From positions 186,001 through 250,000 of the forward strand of contig SNVD02009169.1 in NCBI GenBank assembly GCA_013180625.2: a stretch of 64,000 nucleotides of DNA, written 5' to 3'. This DNA is from Boswellia sacra. Its lineage: Eukaryota > Streptophyta > Magnoliopsida > Sapindales > Burseraceae. Positions 25,653 through 35,655 of this stretch are shown here, in pieces (the stretch's first letter is position 1; each line of letters opens with the position of its first letter). The notes under the pieces were generated by a model. The model did not search any database, was not told where the DNA came from, and worked only from the letters and a program-made list of their open reading frames with translations. The position numbers and the translations under genes are program-made.

Positions 25653-25975
25653 AGGTGGCTCAACATTTTGGAAAAAAAGAATAGTAAAACTTGTCATTAG
25701 GTTAATCTTCTAAATAAGTATATAAAATAAGGGGTGTTTAAAAAATTTTGAAATTTCAGGAAGGGTGGGGCCTCCTAGGTCCCATTGTAGTTCAGCCTGT
25801 TTGAGCGGCCGCCCATGTGGTTTTAAACTAAGAGGTAGGCAGCTCAACATTTTGAATAAAAAGAATAATAAAACTTGAAATTAGGTTTTTGTTCTAAATA
25901 AGTATATAAAATAAGGGGTGTTCAAAAAATTTTTAAACTTTAAGAGGGGTCAGCCCCCGTGGATCCCATCGTCAA
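25653..25975. repeat. 184-bp diverged tandem duplication
   Basis: 'ctcaacattttg' starts at 25659 and again at 25843. Both units continue through 'aaataagtatataaaataag' and 'ggggtgtt' to a 'cctaggtcccat' / 'gtggatcccat' phrase. Confidence 0.8.
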
Positions 25976-25988
25976 GAAAATAATTTAA

Positions 25989-26202
25989 GAGTAATGCTAC
26001 TCTTACAAACTATTTATACAAATTCACCCGTACAAACTAACGTGGCATAATGTGATTTGATAAATAAATATATTGATTTGATAAATATATATTAATAATA
26101 AATGATATTAATTAACGTAGGTGATGTGACGATGATATAGGGATGTCATATCAGTTTGTATGTATGGGTTTGTATAAATAGTTTATATGAGTAGCATTAC
26201 TT
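25989..26202. mobile_element. MULE-type MITE, 214 bp
   Basis: Terminal inverted repeats GAGTAATGCTACTC (left) and AAGTAATGCTACTC (reverse complement of right), with pairing that extends through 'aaactatttatacaaa'. A perfect 9-bp target duplication ATAATTTAA lies at 25980-25988 and 26203-26211, indicating Mutator-type transposition. It lies about 150 bp upstream of the CAD-2 start codon, in its promoter. Confidence 0.88.
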
Positions 26203-26263
26203 ATAATTTAATATCGTATATATTAAAGAGAGTGAGAGAGTAAACATGTAGCTTGATCTGCAT

Positions 26264-26270
26264 TATAAAG
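26264..26270 (+). promoter_or_regulatory. TATA box of CAD-2 (pseudogene)
   Basis: TATAAAG within 'gcattataaagatcaagcc', 89 bp before the ATG. The paralogous CAD-3 promoter has 'gcattataaatatcaatcc' at the same spacing, so the element is conserved and the duplicated promoter may still fire. Confidence 0.6.
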
Positions 26271-26335
26271 ATCAAGCCATCTAATGCTATTAGTGTAATT
26301 TAAGTTACAAGCCTCGCAAGTTCATACGCTAGCTT

Positions 26336-26671
26336 CCCTCGCTTTTTTCGAAATGGCAAAGTCACTCGTGGATCAACACCCTATAAAGGCCTTTGGGCGG
26401 GCAGCCCGTGACGTCTCTGGCCATCTCTCTCCCTTCAACTTCTCCAGAAGGTAATCAGCTACACATATATATAATTTAGTACTGTGCCTGTGCTGATATA
26501 TATATATATATGAAGTTGATACATATATGTATGTATGAATGCAGGGAAACAGGAGATGAGGATGTGAGGTTTAAGGTGTTGTATTGTGGAATATGCCACT
26601 CGGATCTTCACAGTATCAAAAGAAATCTGTATTGTACATATAGAAGTTGATACATATATATTCCGGTCTTC

Positions 26672-26708
<37 letters not shown>

Positions 26709-26861
26709 CGCTTTTATCGAAATGGCAAAGTCACTCGTGTAGCTGATTACCTTCTGGAGAAGTTGAAGGGAGAGAGATGGCCAGAGACGTCACGGGCTGC
26801 CCGCCCAAAGGCCTTTATAGGGTGTTGATCCACGAGTGACTTTGCCATTTCGATAAAAGCG

Positions 26862-26865
<4 letters not shown>
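26336..26865 (+). repeat. Inverted duplication of CAD-2 exon 1 (hairpin-forming locus)
   Basis: The sense arm 26336-26461 (5' UTR, all of exon 1, splice donor and 11 bp of intron) is repeated as its reverse complement at 26740-26865 with 125 of 126 positions identical. The difference is cgcttttttcg versus cgcttttatcg, and the inverted copy agrees with the CAD-3 5' UTR. A second, short sense copy (26705-26739, 35 bp) pairs perfectly with 26831-26865, and both are bordered by TA runs. A transcript through this region can fold into a stem of about 125 bp with a loop of about 280 nt, or a smaller nested hairpin. Confidence 0.95.
26675..26704. repeat. (TA)n run before the small palindrome arm
   Basis: An alternating TA tract that runs into CCCTCGC. 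A longer TA tract follows the opposite arm (26866-26924). Confidence 0.85.

Positions 26866-26924
<59 letters not shown>
26866..26924. repeat. (TA)n run after the inverted exon-1 copy
   Basis: About 59 bp of TA repeat with one TTA interruption, at the junction between the inverted CAD exon and the hAT remnant. Confidence 0.85.
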
Positions 26925-26927
<3 letters not shown>

Positions 26928-27102
26928 TTAAAACTATGCTACTTTTAAGGTTATATTATTTGGAGATGATAACTAATTTGATGATTTTTTAATTTTATTC
27001 AAATTATTCTACTTTTTTAGTTTGAAGATTGGATCATTGTTTTCAATATTTGGTAAACAAGTTAGAAATTACGCATTCAATGAAAATTAAAAATATCAAT
27101 TT
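26925..27102. repeat. 178-bp direct repeat, copy 1
   Basis: Identical over its length to 27663-27840, 738 bp away. Each copy is preceded by a TA run. Confidence 0.95.
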
Positions 27103-27129
27103 GAAAACAATACATTTTGGATTTATTAT

Positions 27130-27480
27130 TATTGTATTTGCATTTCATATGTATTTTGAGGGGCTAGGGTTCATTATGCTCCCACCCCATGATTTCTTTT
27201 TCAGTATAGACAACCATGTAATCATTAATAAACCTATCCTCTATCTTATTACAAAGTGTTATTTTGATAAGTTTCATAACTGAAAAAATTTGTTTTGTTG
27301 TTGTTGTAAAAACTGGAAGAGTCAACACTATACGAATAAATCTATCAACTAAGAAGTAGACATTTAACCTTTTTGTTTCAGCTAATTTTTGACATAGTTC
27401 ATAAAGTGAGAAATGTTTTGAAAATTTAGATATTTGATGACATCAAAATTAAAATGTCCTAATCATTTTCTCAAAGCATT
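27130..27480 (-). pseudogene. hAT transposase C-terminal dimerisation domain fragment
   Basis: The minus-strand frame reads 'YELCQKLAETKR', then 'LVDRFIRIVLTLPVF', 'FSVMKLIKITL', 'NKIEDRFIND' and 'VVYTEKEIM'. This is the hATC dimerisation domain of TTF/MYM-type plant hAT transposases. The zinc finger and most of the catalytic RNase-H-like core are absent. In-frame stops lie upstream of this block (27440-27450). Confidence 0.83.
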
Positions 27481-27662
27481 AATCTCAACTCAACTAAAAT
27501 TTGCTTGATAAATTCTCTCAGCAAGATTGCAAATAATTAGATGAGTATTAATGTGTTAAAGTATAAGAATCAATAGCTAATTGATTAATAAATAATTCTT
27601 AGTGGTAAAATAAATGATTGATCATTGAGATATAACAGATATATATATATATATATATATAT

Positions 27663-27840
27663 AACTTAAAACTATGCTACTTTTAAGGTTATATTATTTG
27701 GAGATGATAACTAATTTGATGATTTTTTAATTTTATTCAAATTATTCTACTTTTTTAGTTTGAAGATTGGATCATTGTTTTCAATATTTGGTAAACAAGT
27801 TAGAAATTACGCATTCAATGAAAATTAAAAATATCAATTT
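27663..27840. repeat. 178-bp direct repeat, copy 2
   Basis: A perfect copy of 26925-27102. The TA tract at about 27640-27662 precedes it, so the TA run was probably part of the duplicated unit or the breakpoint. Confidence 0.95.
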
Positions 27841-28923
27841 CTGAGGATGGGTTGTGGATTTCAACAATAACAATGATCACAAGAATAGAGAAATTTTCTA
27901 TTAAGTCAAGAAATTAAGTTCTCTTCCCATATTAGTTTTGAATCAATCAATATCATGATATATAAATAATCAATGAATATATCTAGTTACCATTATCTTC
28001 ACTTTAATTTCTTTTTCTAAAGAAACTTGATTAAAAGTTGAATAATATTACACTTATTAACTATTTATATAAACTTACAAAATCTACACAATAATATTAA
28101 TTCTTAAAATCTCTACAACATTTCTCTCTCTACGTATATTTCCTTGCCTTTCAATCCAACAATATCTATAAGTTTTAAATTACATTGTAAAATCTACACA
28201 ATAAAACCCCAGCTCAAATCAAAACTTGAAAATTAAAAAAAAAATCTTACGTAATATACTACATAACAATTAATTAATTACAATCAATTAACTAAGATAC
28301 TAAAATTGTCTCAGAACTCATAAACTATATCCCTAAAATAAAATCTAAATCTTAAAATAATGACATAAAATGAATAGTGACCTTGAATAGCGTAGGTTTT
28401 TAACTTTAGGTAGAAGCTAAAAATGAAAATATTGATTTCCAAAAAGTAGAGTGAGAGACTGGTGAAGAAAAGATAAAAAAAATTGGGTAAGAGTGAAGTT
28501 TGTGGCTGGTTGGGCTGGTGGTGGACTGGTGGTCCCATGAAGAAAAGAAAAAAAAATAGGAAGAGAAATTGGTAGAGTTGCTTTTAAAATGCTTAAAATT
28601 AAATATTTATTATAATAATACATAAATTAAAATTATAGGGGCTGTTATAAGACTTAGTAATTTTTTGTCAAAAATTTCAACCCGGGCTGCAGGCCGGGCC
28701 AGCCCACCAGTACATCCGCCTCTGTGTGTGTGTGTATATATAAAATCACCTATCTATCTTCTTTCTTCTGTTTCTCTCTTTCTTATACATATAGTTAATA
28801 TAACTATAAATCGTTGGTTGATTGAGAAGAAGGCATTGCCTCTATTTTGGCGATCGAATACTTAAAAGATAAACACAAGAACTTTATTTTGCAGGCACGA
28901 AATTGTAGGAGAAGTGATAGAAG

Positions 28924-29124
28924 TGTTACGGATCGCTTCCACCGCGTACAACAATTATTTTTCAACAAATGGGCCACCATATATGGAGCAAGTATCCAGC
29001 TCAAAAGATTAGTCTATTAGGTGGAGGAACTCCTCCTATATATAAGCCCCATGACCTTCCCTTAACCAATCAATGTGGGATTCCCAATGAGGATTATCCA
29101 AATGGGGACTCCACATCTACAACA
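28924..29124 (-). repeat. TRIM LTR (3' LTR in element orientation)
   Basis: 201 bp, TG...CA ends. It interrupts the CAD-2 codons after EVIEV. Confidence 0.93.
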
Positions 29125-29268
29125 ATCCCTCTCCCCAGACAAGGTCCCGGCGGGTGGCGGCGCCATCCTTGTCTGAACCACCAATGATAATCTTCCACAA
29201 AGATAAGGCCCCTGCTCCTTGTTTGAACCAAACGAGTCCACACATTGCTGTCTTGCTATGATACCACT

Positions 29269-29469
29269 TGTTACGGATCGCTTCCGCCGCGCACAACAAT
29301 TATTTTTCAACAAATGGGTCACTATATATGGAGCAAGTATCCAGCCCAAAAGACTAGTCTATTAGATGGAGGAACTCCTCCCATATATAAGCCCTATGAC
29401 CTTCCCTTAACCAATCAATGTGGGACTCCCAATGAGGATTATCCAAATAGGGACTCCACATCTACAACA
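29269..29469 (-). repeat. TRIM LTR (5' LTR in element orientation)
   Basis: 201 bp. Followed on the minus strand by the primer-binding site two bases later. Confidence 0.93.
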
Positions 29470-30551
29470 AGAAGTGGGTCGCAATGTACAAAAAGTTAAA
29501 GTGGGAGATAAAGTTGGTGTTGGATGCATGTTTGGAGCATGCCACTCTTGTGAGGACTGTGTCAATGACCTCGAAGCTTACTGCGCCAAAGTGGTTTACA
29601 CCTACAACAACATTTACACGGATGGAACAATCACATATGGAGGGTATTCTGATCATATGGTCGCCAATGAACGCTACATTGTTCGGTTCCCTGAGAACCT
29701 GCCGCTTGATGCTGGTGCTCCTCTGCTTTGTGGTGGGATTACAGTTTATTGTCCCTTGAAATATTATGGTTTAGCAGAAGCTGGAAAGCATATTGGTGTC
29801 GTGGGTCTAGGTGGGCTCGGTCATCTTGCTGTTAAATTTGCCAAGGCTTTTGGAGCAAAAGTGACAGTCATTAGTACCTCACCAAGCAAGAAGAATGAAG
29901 CTTTGGATAATCTTGGTCCAGTTTATATCTATCTATCCTTATAAGCCCAAAATTCAACATTAATTTTTTTAATCTCTATGGAGTGGAGAAATATTAATGC
30001 TTTCATATATTTGTACTGAAGTTAATTATTATTAATTTTTTCAATTGACAGGCCGCCCTGGTCACACTGGATGGCGTAATAGATGCTGTCTCTGCTGTCC
30101 ATCCCATTTTGCCATTGATTAGTCTGTTGAAGTCCCATGGTAAGCTTATTATGGTTGGACTCGGTGAACCGGAAAAGCCTCTAGAGTTGCCTGCCTTTCC
30201 TTTAATAATGGGTAAGAATTTCAAAGAAATTTAATTAATTTTCCTGGTCATAATCATCCACTTGTTTCTTTTTGTAACGTTCAATTAATTGGTTTTGGGG
30301 CTTTTAGGCTGCAAAATGAATGAATTGTAAATGTGATAACAGGAAGGAAAACAGTGGCTGGGAGTGCCATCGGGGGAATGAAAGAAACTCAAGAGATGAT
30401 TGATTTTGCAGCAAAAAACAACATAGTAGCTAACATTGAAGTTGTTTCAATGGATTACGTGAACACAGCAATGGAGCGACTTGCCAAGGCTGATGTTAGA
30501 TATCGATTTGTTATAGATATTGGGAACACCTTGGCTGATACAAAGTCTTGA

Positions 30552-32027
30552 AGTTGAAGGCTGGCTTGCCTTGTGTATTGTCTTTGTTTCCATTACTTTA
30601 AAATGCTTGGGCAGTAATAAGGGGGGCTTGCGCTTAAGGGCCCTTAAAGTAACATTTCCGTTTACATACATGTACCTTTTATAGATTGCACAGCATGCAC
30701 GTTCCAATTTCCCCCACATATTAGATAGAGTCTCTCACAGCAATTATACACAATAAACCATGAGTTTCCATTCCATCAAACTTGAAATGTCCAATCTTCA
30801 TGATGATGTAAAAATCGAAAAAAACTGTTGCAATTTAACCAAAAAGAATAACTAAAAAAAAAAAAAAGGAGATACATCATTCTAAAGAGAACCAACCAAT
30901 TAATAATAATTTATCATATTAAATTGTATGAATTTAATTATATGTGTAAAATCATTTAAATAATGATGTCAATTGATGCATCAAATTAGGCAGAGAGGCC
31001 CAGATCTACCTGTGGGAAGACCATCCATAATTCCATATTGATTGTGTCCCGGGAAATCATATCATGCTTTCGTATTCTTTACCAAAGTTGAAATAACCAA
31101 TTTTAGAGATGATGGCCAAGCTTAAAAAAAAAAATGTGAGCTAACTCTCTAAAACAGAGCAGCTAAACAAATAAAGCTTTTAGCAGATGGCTTTCGATTT
31201 TCCAAATCTCAACTAACAGAAAAAACCTTAAATATATTTTAATAACAAAGTACACTAAGCAATTCAATAACAAATTAATTAATCTGAATATAATCCCGGT
31301 AACAAATAAGACACGGGGTAGGAGGTGAGAAATTCTAAATGCAGTGTCGATGATACTTCTTTGTATTTCGACTGTGGGAATATTGGATCATATATATTCA
31401 GTAAAGGAAAGAAATGACCTTTAAAGTGCTGTATTGTGGAATTCCCCACTTAGAATTTCATTCACACTTAGAATTTCATTCAATAGCCAGATGGATTCTT
31501 TCTGAAACAACTGTGAAAAAGGGAACAACTATATGGCTGCTTTTTGAAACAATTGATGCTTTCTGAAATAGCAGTATGTTTGTTTCGTGGAATTATAAGA
31601 AAGAAAATTGTTACTGTAATTGAGCCGATTGAAAAGGGGAAGAAAATATGCAGTTTTGTTATGTAGAATTAGCCTACAAGTGAATGAAAGAAAAAGAAAA
31701 ATTATTTAAGGTGTTATAGGTATAATGAAGGGTGTAGAAAGTAATGTAATAATTTTCAAATTTTATATATCGGTGTCTAGAGTAATCAAGCGTTCGGAGT
31801 ATTTTTTTTGGGACTATTCTTTATTATTAAATAGAATAATACTAGTCAAATTTTTATACAATTTAAGTTATCAAAATATTATCGAATAAATAATTATTCT
31901 GACATCATGAAACTTATATTCTTCATTTTTTTTTATCAAGTGATGTTTTGCCACTTCAGGTTGTATAAGAGCTTTAGTCCTCAATTTAGAGGGCTTTATG
32001 AAGATAGCCCCGTGACCAAAATATTTT
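30552..32027. other. CAD-2 3' flank, paralogous to CAD-3 3' flank
   Basis: No intact gene. 30552-31360 aligns with 46433-47940 (for example 'acatttccgtttacatac', 'gcccagatctacctgtggga', 'gaggtgagaaattc'), which shows a block duplication. A CAD exon-2 scrap follows at 31415-31450. Confidence 0.75.
31415..31450 (+). pseudogene. CAD exon-2 fossil (fifth copy)
   Basis: tgacctttaaagtgctgta followed by ttgtggaattccccac matches CAD-4 exon 2 (48801-48837) nearly base for base and then diverges. It lies where a CAD-4-like partner of CAD-2 would be expected. Confidence 0.7.
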
Positions 32028-32689
32028 GGAAAAGTTAAAAAAATAGACAAAATTAGGGGTTTGAAAAGAAATATAGACACATCCTTATAAATTTTGATTG
32101 CATAGATATTTTCTTTGTGAAATGACTAAAATGCCTTTTGAAATTCAATTTATTCCTAAACTCTTTATTTCCCTCTTCCCTCCACTTACCTCTTCCTATG
32201 TCCATAACCGTCTGTTGTTGTCGAGCTTCCAATACCCCTCGACACCGTCCAAAATATAGTCCAAAACGTAGCAAGAGGAATGAGAACGACCATTCTTTGA
32301 GGATAGAAGCAAGAGGAACGCAGAGAGAAGCAAGAGCATTCAGTTCGGGCAAGTAATGATGTTGATTTTTTTGTTTTTTTTGTTTTATTTTTTTGCTTGT
32401 TTTCTTGATCGTTTGAAGTGATATTTGCCTTATGAAGAATGAAAATAACGTTTAGATTAGGCATAACCCGAAGGAGTAGAGATGTATATAGAAAATTTAC
32501 ACATTTGAATTAATTAGGGATTTGGACTAGATTTAGGGATTTTCAATTTGGGATTTCAGTTTTCGATCGTATTTTGTACTTATTTTATGTTTGTGGGGCT
32601 AAATGAAGTGTTATTTGGTTTATTTTTTGGTTTGACATATGTAAAAATGGTAAAAATCGACGCGTTTCGTCGCAACGAAGACAATGGAA

Positions 32690-33370
32690 AGTGTCAGCCT
32701 TTGCTCAACACTCGACATGACGTGTCGAGTCCTATTAGATATATGAATCGACACTCGCCATCAGGGCATTTTTTGAAGATATCGAGTGTCAATTTTGTGT
32801 AAACTGACATCTCGATGTATCGAAACTATGTCTTCGACATTCGACATCATTGTAATTGGGATTGTCGAGTGTCATTGGGAATGTCGAGTGTCAGTTTTAT
32901 GTAAAATGCCCTGATGGTGAGTGTTAGTTGAAGCATCCTACAAGACTTGACATATTTCTTTGACGAACCTATTTTCACTTTTATCGAGTGTCGGTTTCAT
33001 GTAAACTGACATATGGTGCACCAAAACCATGTCTCCGACACTCAACGACATGTAATTATGGCATCGAGTGTCGGTTTCATGGGCTTGGGATGCCGTTATT
33101 GGTTAATGTGTAATCGACAATCGATGAAAGTGAAAACACTTGCGTCGAGTGTCGGATACATCCATCGAAGAGTATACAATGTCGGTTTCTGAATCCGACA
33201 CTCAACTAGGACGACATTTGATACAGTCGTATTGTCGGATGTTCGACCTAGCGTATATCGGTTCCAAGAATCCGACAAAAGTTTCTTCGGACACTTGATG
33301 GATTTCATCGAGCGTCGGTTTCTTTATTCGAGCTTTATCGAGCAAGTCGTGTTTTATCGAGTTCTGTCGA
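32690..33370. repeat. TCGA-rich repeat cluster in MULE-2
   Basis: Degenerate units such as 'tcgagtgtcggtttcatg' and 'gacactcgac' in both orientations. It lies between a Ser/Arg-rich 5' exon-like segment (about 32200-32350) and an acceptor-like tttttttgtag before the DUF1985 exon (33457), so it is probably intronic. Confidence 0.7.
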
Positions 33371-33456
33371 GCGTTTTGATAGATTGCTTATTTTAGCCTT
33401 GGTTTTTTGCTTTTTTCCATCATATTTAACTATAACATACTTTTTTTTTTGTAGGT

Positions 33457-34830
33457 TGAAGCAAATGACAAATGAATTTGGACTCTCCTTCACCCTAAAG
33501 ACTTCGTGTGGTGAGCACGACCATGTGATCATCACAAACTTAGCAAGTTTGGACTGTATAGAACGGATTCGTGCGAACTTGAATGAAAGGCAACAAAACA
33601 TGTTTCATAATACATGTTTTCGATTTCTCCTAGACATTCGGGAGCTGTCCTTTCCGTCTCAGTTGGTGCATAATGTACTTGAGTAGAAGGTTAACACAGT
33701 GGGGTACGATGAAGAGATGTGGTTCCTTATTGAAGGTAAAAATATGGTGTTTGAACTACAATGTTAAGTAATTTTATTTTTTAGCATTTGATGATTGTAG
33801 TTTTGTTTTTTTTACCATTATTGGCATCTTTTATTTTTTTCTCTTCTTTCTAGGAAGACTGATTCGTTTTTCTGCCCACGAGTTTGGTTTGCTTATCGGT
33901 TTGAGATTTGCTACCCCCGTGCCACCAATACCAAATGTCTTGAATTCGTGACATTTGTTGGATATGTACTTTAGGGGTGAGGACGTAGAGCTCATGCATT
34001 TCTATCCGAGACTTCAGGCATTAAATGTGTCAGCTATGCCAGACAAGGATATTGCAAAGCTAGTCTTGTATTACGTTCTCGAGCGGTTTTTCATAGGACG
34101 GGATCGACGCCGATATGTCTCCCGTAAGTGGTTGAATTTTGTCAACACATTAAATAGTTTTAACAATTATCCATGGGATTCGGTGTCTTATGATAAGACA
34201 CTTAAAGGGATGAAAAAAACTTTGGATGGGAGGTTGGAAAAGTATAAGAAACGAGCTGAAGTGAAGAAGAAGAAGATGATGGGGAAAGGGAAGCATTCGG
34301 AGACATATAACTTAGAAGGGTGCCCCTACACTATTCAGGTACATACTGAAAAACAAATGTTGGATGTGTTTATTGGTTTCTTTGAATTACATTTTGAAAT
34401 ACCTATTGTCACTAAAAAAACCCTTATGTTATTAAGGTTTGGTTGTAAGAGACCATGCCATACATTGGCGCGACGTATAGACGAGTGGACGGGGTGTTTG
34501 CAGAGAGGATACCATGCTTGTTGAAGTGGGAGACACAAAAAACCCCATTAGAGGACATCATCAAACACAATGTCATGTTGGTTAGGAAGCGGGTAAGGCA
34601 GGTTCCACGGATGTTTTTCCTGTTATCGGTCACAGCGAATCACTATTTAATATGATGGCTTATTTGATAGTGCAGGCTCGTCCACTTGTCGTTTTGGAGC
34701 CATTTGAGGCAGAGCAAATGACAGATTAGTATATTAGGCTTGCTACAGTAGTTGGCATCTAAAGAGGTGCACATGTAGCACAGGCGGTATCTGTGGATGC
34801 TCTTTTATTGCCTGATGAGAGGATGTAGCA
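33457..34830 (+). pseudogene. DUF1985-domain gene of MULE-2 (decayed)
   Basis: 33457-33686 encodes 'KQMTNEFGLSFTLKT' and 'RFLLDIRELSFPSQLVHNV', then TAG. After a degenerate stretch, 33855-33920 encodes 'IRFSAHEFGLLIGLRF' (end of the DUF1985 core). 33955-34340 encodes a long basic segment with 'VLYYVLERFFIGRDRRR' and 'WLNFVNTLNSFNNYPW', and 34435-34650 encodes 'MPYIGATYRRVDGVF' and 'MFFLLSVTANHY'. Equivalent segments are on the minus strand of MULE-3. The C-terminal protease part is absent. Function of DUF1985 is unknown. Confidence 0.75.
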
Positions 34831-34844
34831 ACTATCTAACTATA

Positions 34845-35000
34845 GAATTTTAGTTCGACGAAACTTCGATAATTTGACGATGGAGTTCAATGATTCAACA
34901 GAAATTTGACAATTGTCTAATAAATTCGACAAGGTTCGATGATAGTTCGACGATTCGACTATCTAATAATCTAATTGTATAACTCTTGTTGAACTGTTGA
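34845..35000. repeat. TCGA-rich cluster, MULE-2 right
   Basis: TTCGACGA/ATTCGAC units like those at 7262-7440. Confidence 0.6.
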
Positions 35001-35655
35001 ATTTTTTAAAATCCAGGCCCTTCTTCAAGTTTCAGTGCAAAAAACACGATTTTCATACACCAAATTGCTTAACTTATCTATCTAACATTTATTCATAATT
35101 TATTTCTACATTTTTTTTAAAATTAAATATTAAAATCATGCTAAACGTACTACGAAGGTTGTGGAGATGAATTAGATAAGGATTTTACCTCCCAAACAGA
35201 TTTAACTTCCTTTCAAAGCTTCCAATCCAATTTTCCATCCTTTCTATCATGTTTAAATTGTTATATTTTGTGTGTGTGCATGTGTGTGTGTGTGTGTTTT
35301 TGGTTGAAAATGAGTTTGATTAGTCACTAGGAGAGTTAATGAGAGAGTTATGAAGTTACTTGGAGAGTATGTTAGAGAGAATCATGAGTAAGAGGTTAAA
35401 GAATGAATGAGGGACGTGTGGCTATTTCACCGTTCAGAGATCATGTGCAAAATTTTTTTTGGCTTGGCTATTTTGAAAGACCGTTAAATTGAGGATTGGT
35501 TTTTAGAATTTTCCGTAAGAATCAGTTATAAATAGATTATGGATATACTAGCAGCACTGTACTAAATATGGTAGCTAATAAATTCGTCCCCTAACGGAAA
35601 AGACAAAAGAACCTCAAATGAGTCCGCCTCTTTGCCCTTTGTTACTAATTAATTA

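Larger units (their letters stand above)
26925..28722 (-). mobile_element. hAT element remnant, minus orientation
   Basis: On the minus strand the right end reads CAGAGGCGGATGTACTGG, a hAT-type terminus, followed by a leader with 'gggctggcccggcc'. The only coding remnant is a transposase C-terminus (27480-27130). The opposite terminus is not recognisable; a 178-bp segment is duplicated there. It sits between CAD-2 exon 2 and intron 2. Confidence 0.65.
28924..29469 (-). mobile_element. TRIM retrotransposon inserted in CAD-2 exon 3
   Basis: Two 201-bp LTRs (28924-29124 and 29269-29469) begin TGTTACGG and end ACAACA. The 5-bp target duplication AGAAG is at 28919-28923 and 29470-29474. On the minus strand a primer-binding site TGGTATCATAGC (29266-29255; 11 of 12 to the usual initiator-Met-tRNA site) lies 2 bp after the LTR, and a polypurine tract GGGGAGAGGGAT (29136-29125) abuts the other LTR. 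The interior is only 144 bp and non-coding. By eye the LTRs differ at 11 sites, all transitions. Confidence 0.95.
26353..30551 (+). pseudogene. CAD-2: disrupted CAD/MTD-family gene
   Basis: Exon 1 (26353-26450) is open, with Arg16 where the paralogs have Trp. Exon 2 starts at 26545 but departs from its paralogs near 26621, within the codons after CHSDLHSIK; its last ~40 bp are missing. An inverted exon-1 copy and a hAT remnant lie between there and intron 2. Exon 3 resumes at 28895, is split by a 546-bp TRIM (28924-29469), continues with all four structural-zinc Cys and the GLGGLGH loop, then loses its last ~45 bp and donor site in a deletion (after LDNLG near 29915). Exons 4 (30052-30211) and 5 (30343-30551) are present; exon 4 has two extra codons at V-G-L-G-E-P-E-K. 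No intact enzyme can be made. The promoter and exon 1 remain, so a transcript is possible. Confidence 0.92.
32028..35518. mobile_element. MULE-2, chimeric and partial
   Basis: The left end (32028-32180) is homologous to the reverse complement of the MULE-3 right TIR: both have a 'gacaRaattagg'-like block, 'tagacac'-like words and 'attcaatttattcctaaa'. The right end (34990-35518) is instead homologous to the MULE-1 right end. A DUF1985 gene is on the + strand; no mudrA is present. No matching 9-bp target duplication was found. It is probably a recombination product of two MULEs. Confidence 0.65.

Noticed and set aside
26586..26828. 80-codon frame running through CAD-2 exon 2 and the TA repeat
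   Set aside because: It is produced by the antisense exon copy and the TA tract; not a gene.
28969..29499. Several frames of 60-95 codons on both strands
   Set aside because: They lie inside the TRIM LTRs and are mirrored in both LTR copies; they are non-coding repeats.
32690..33370. CRISPR-like or satellite array
   Set aside because: No constant repeat or spacer length, and the host is a plant. The cluster belongs to a MULE.
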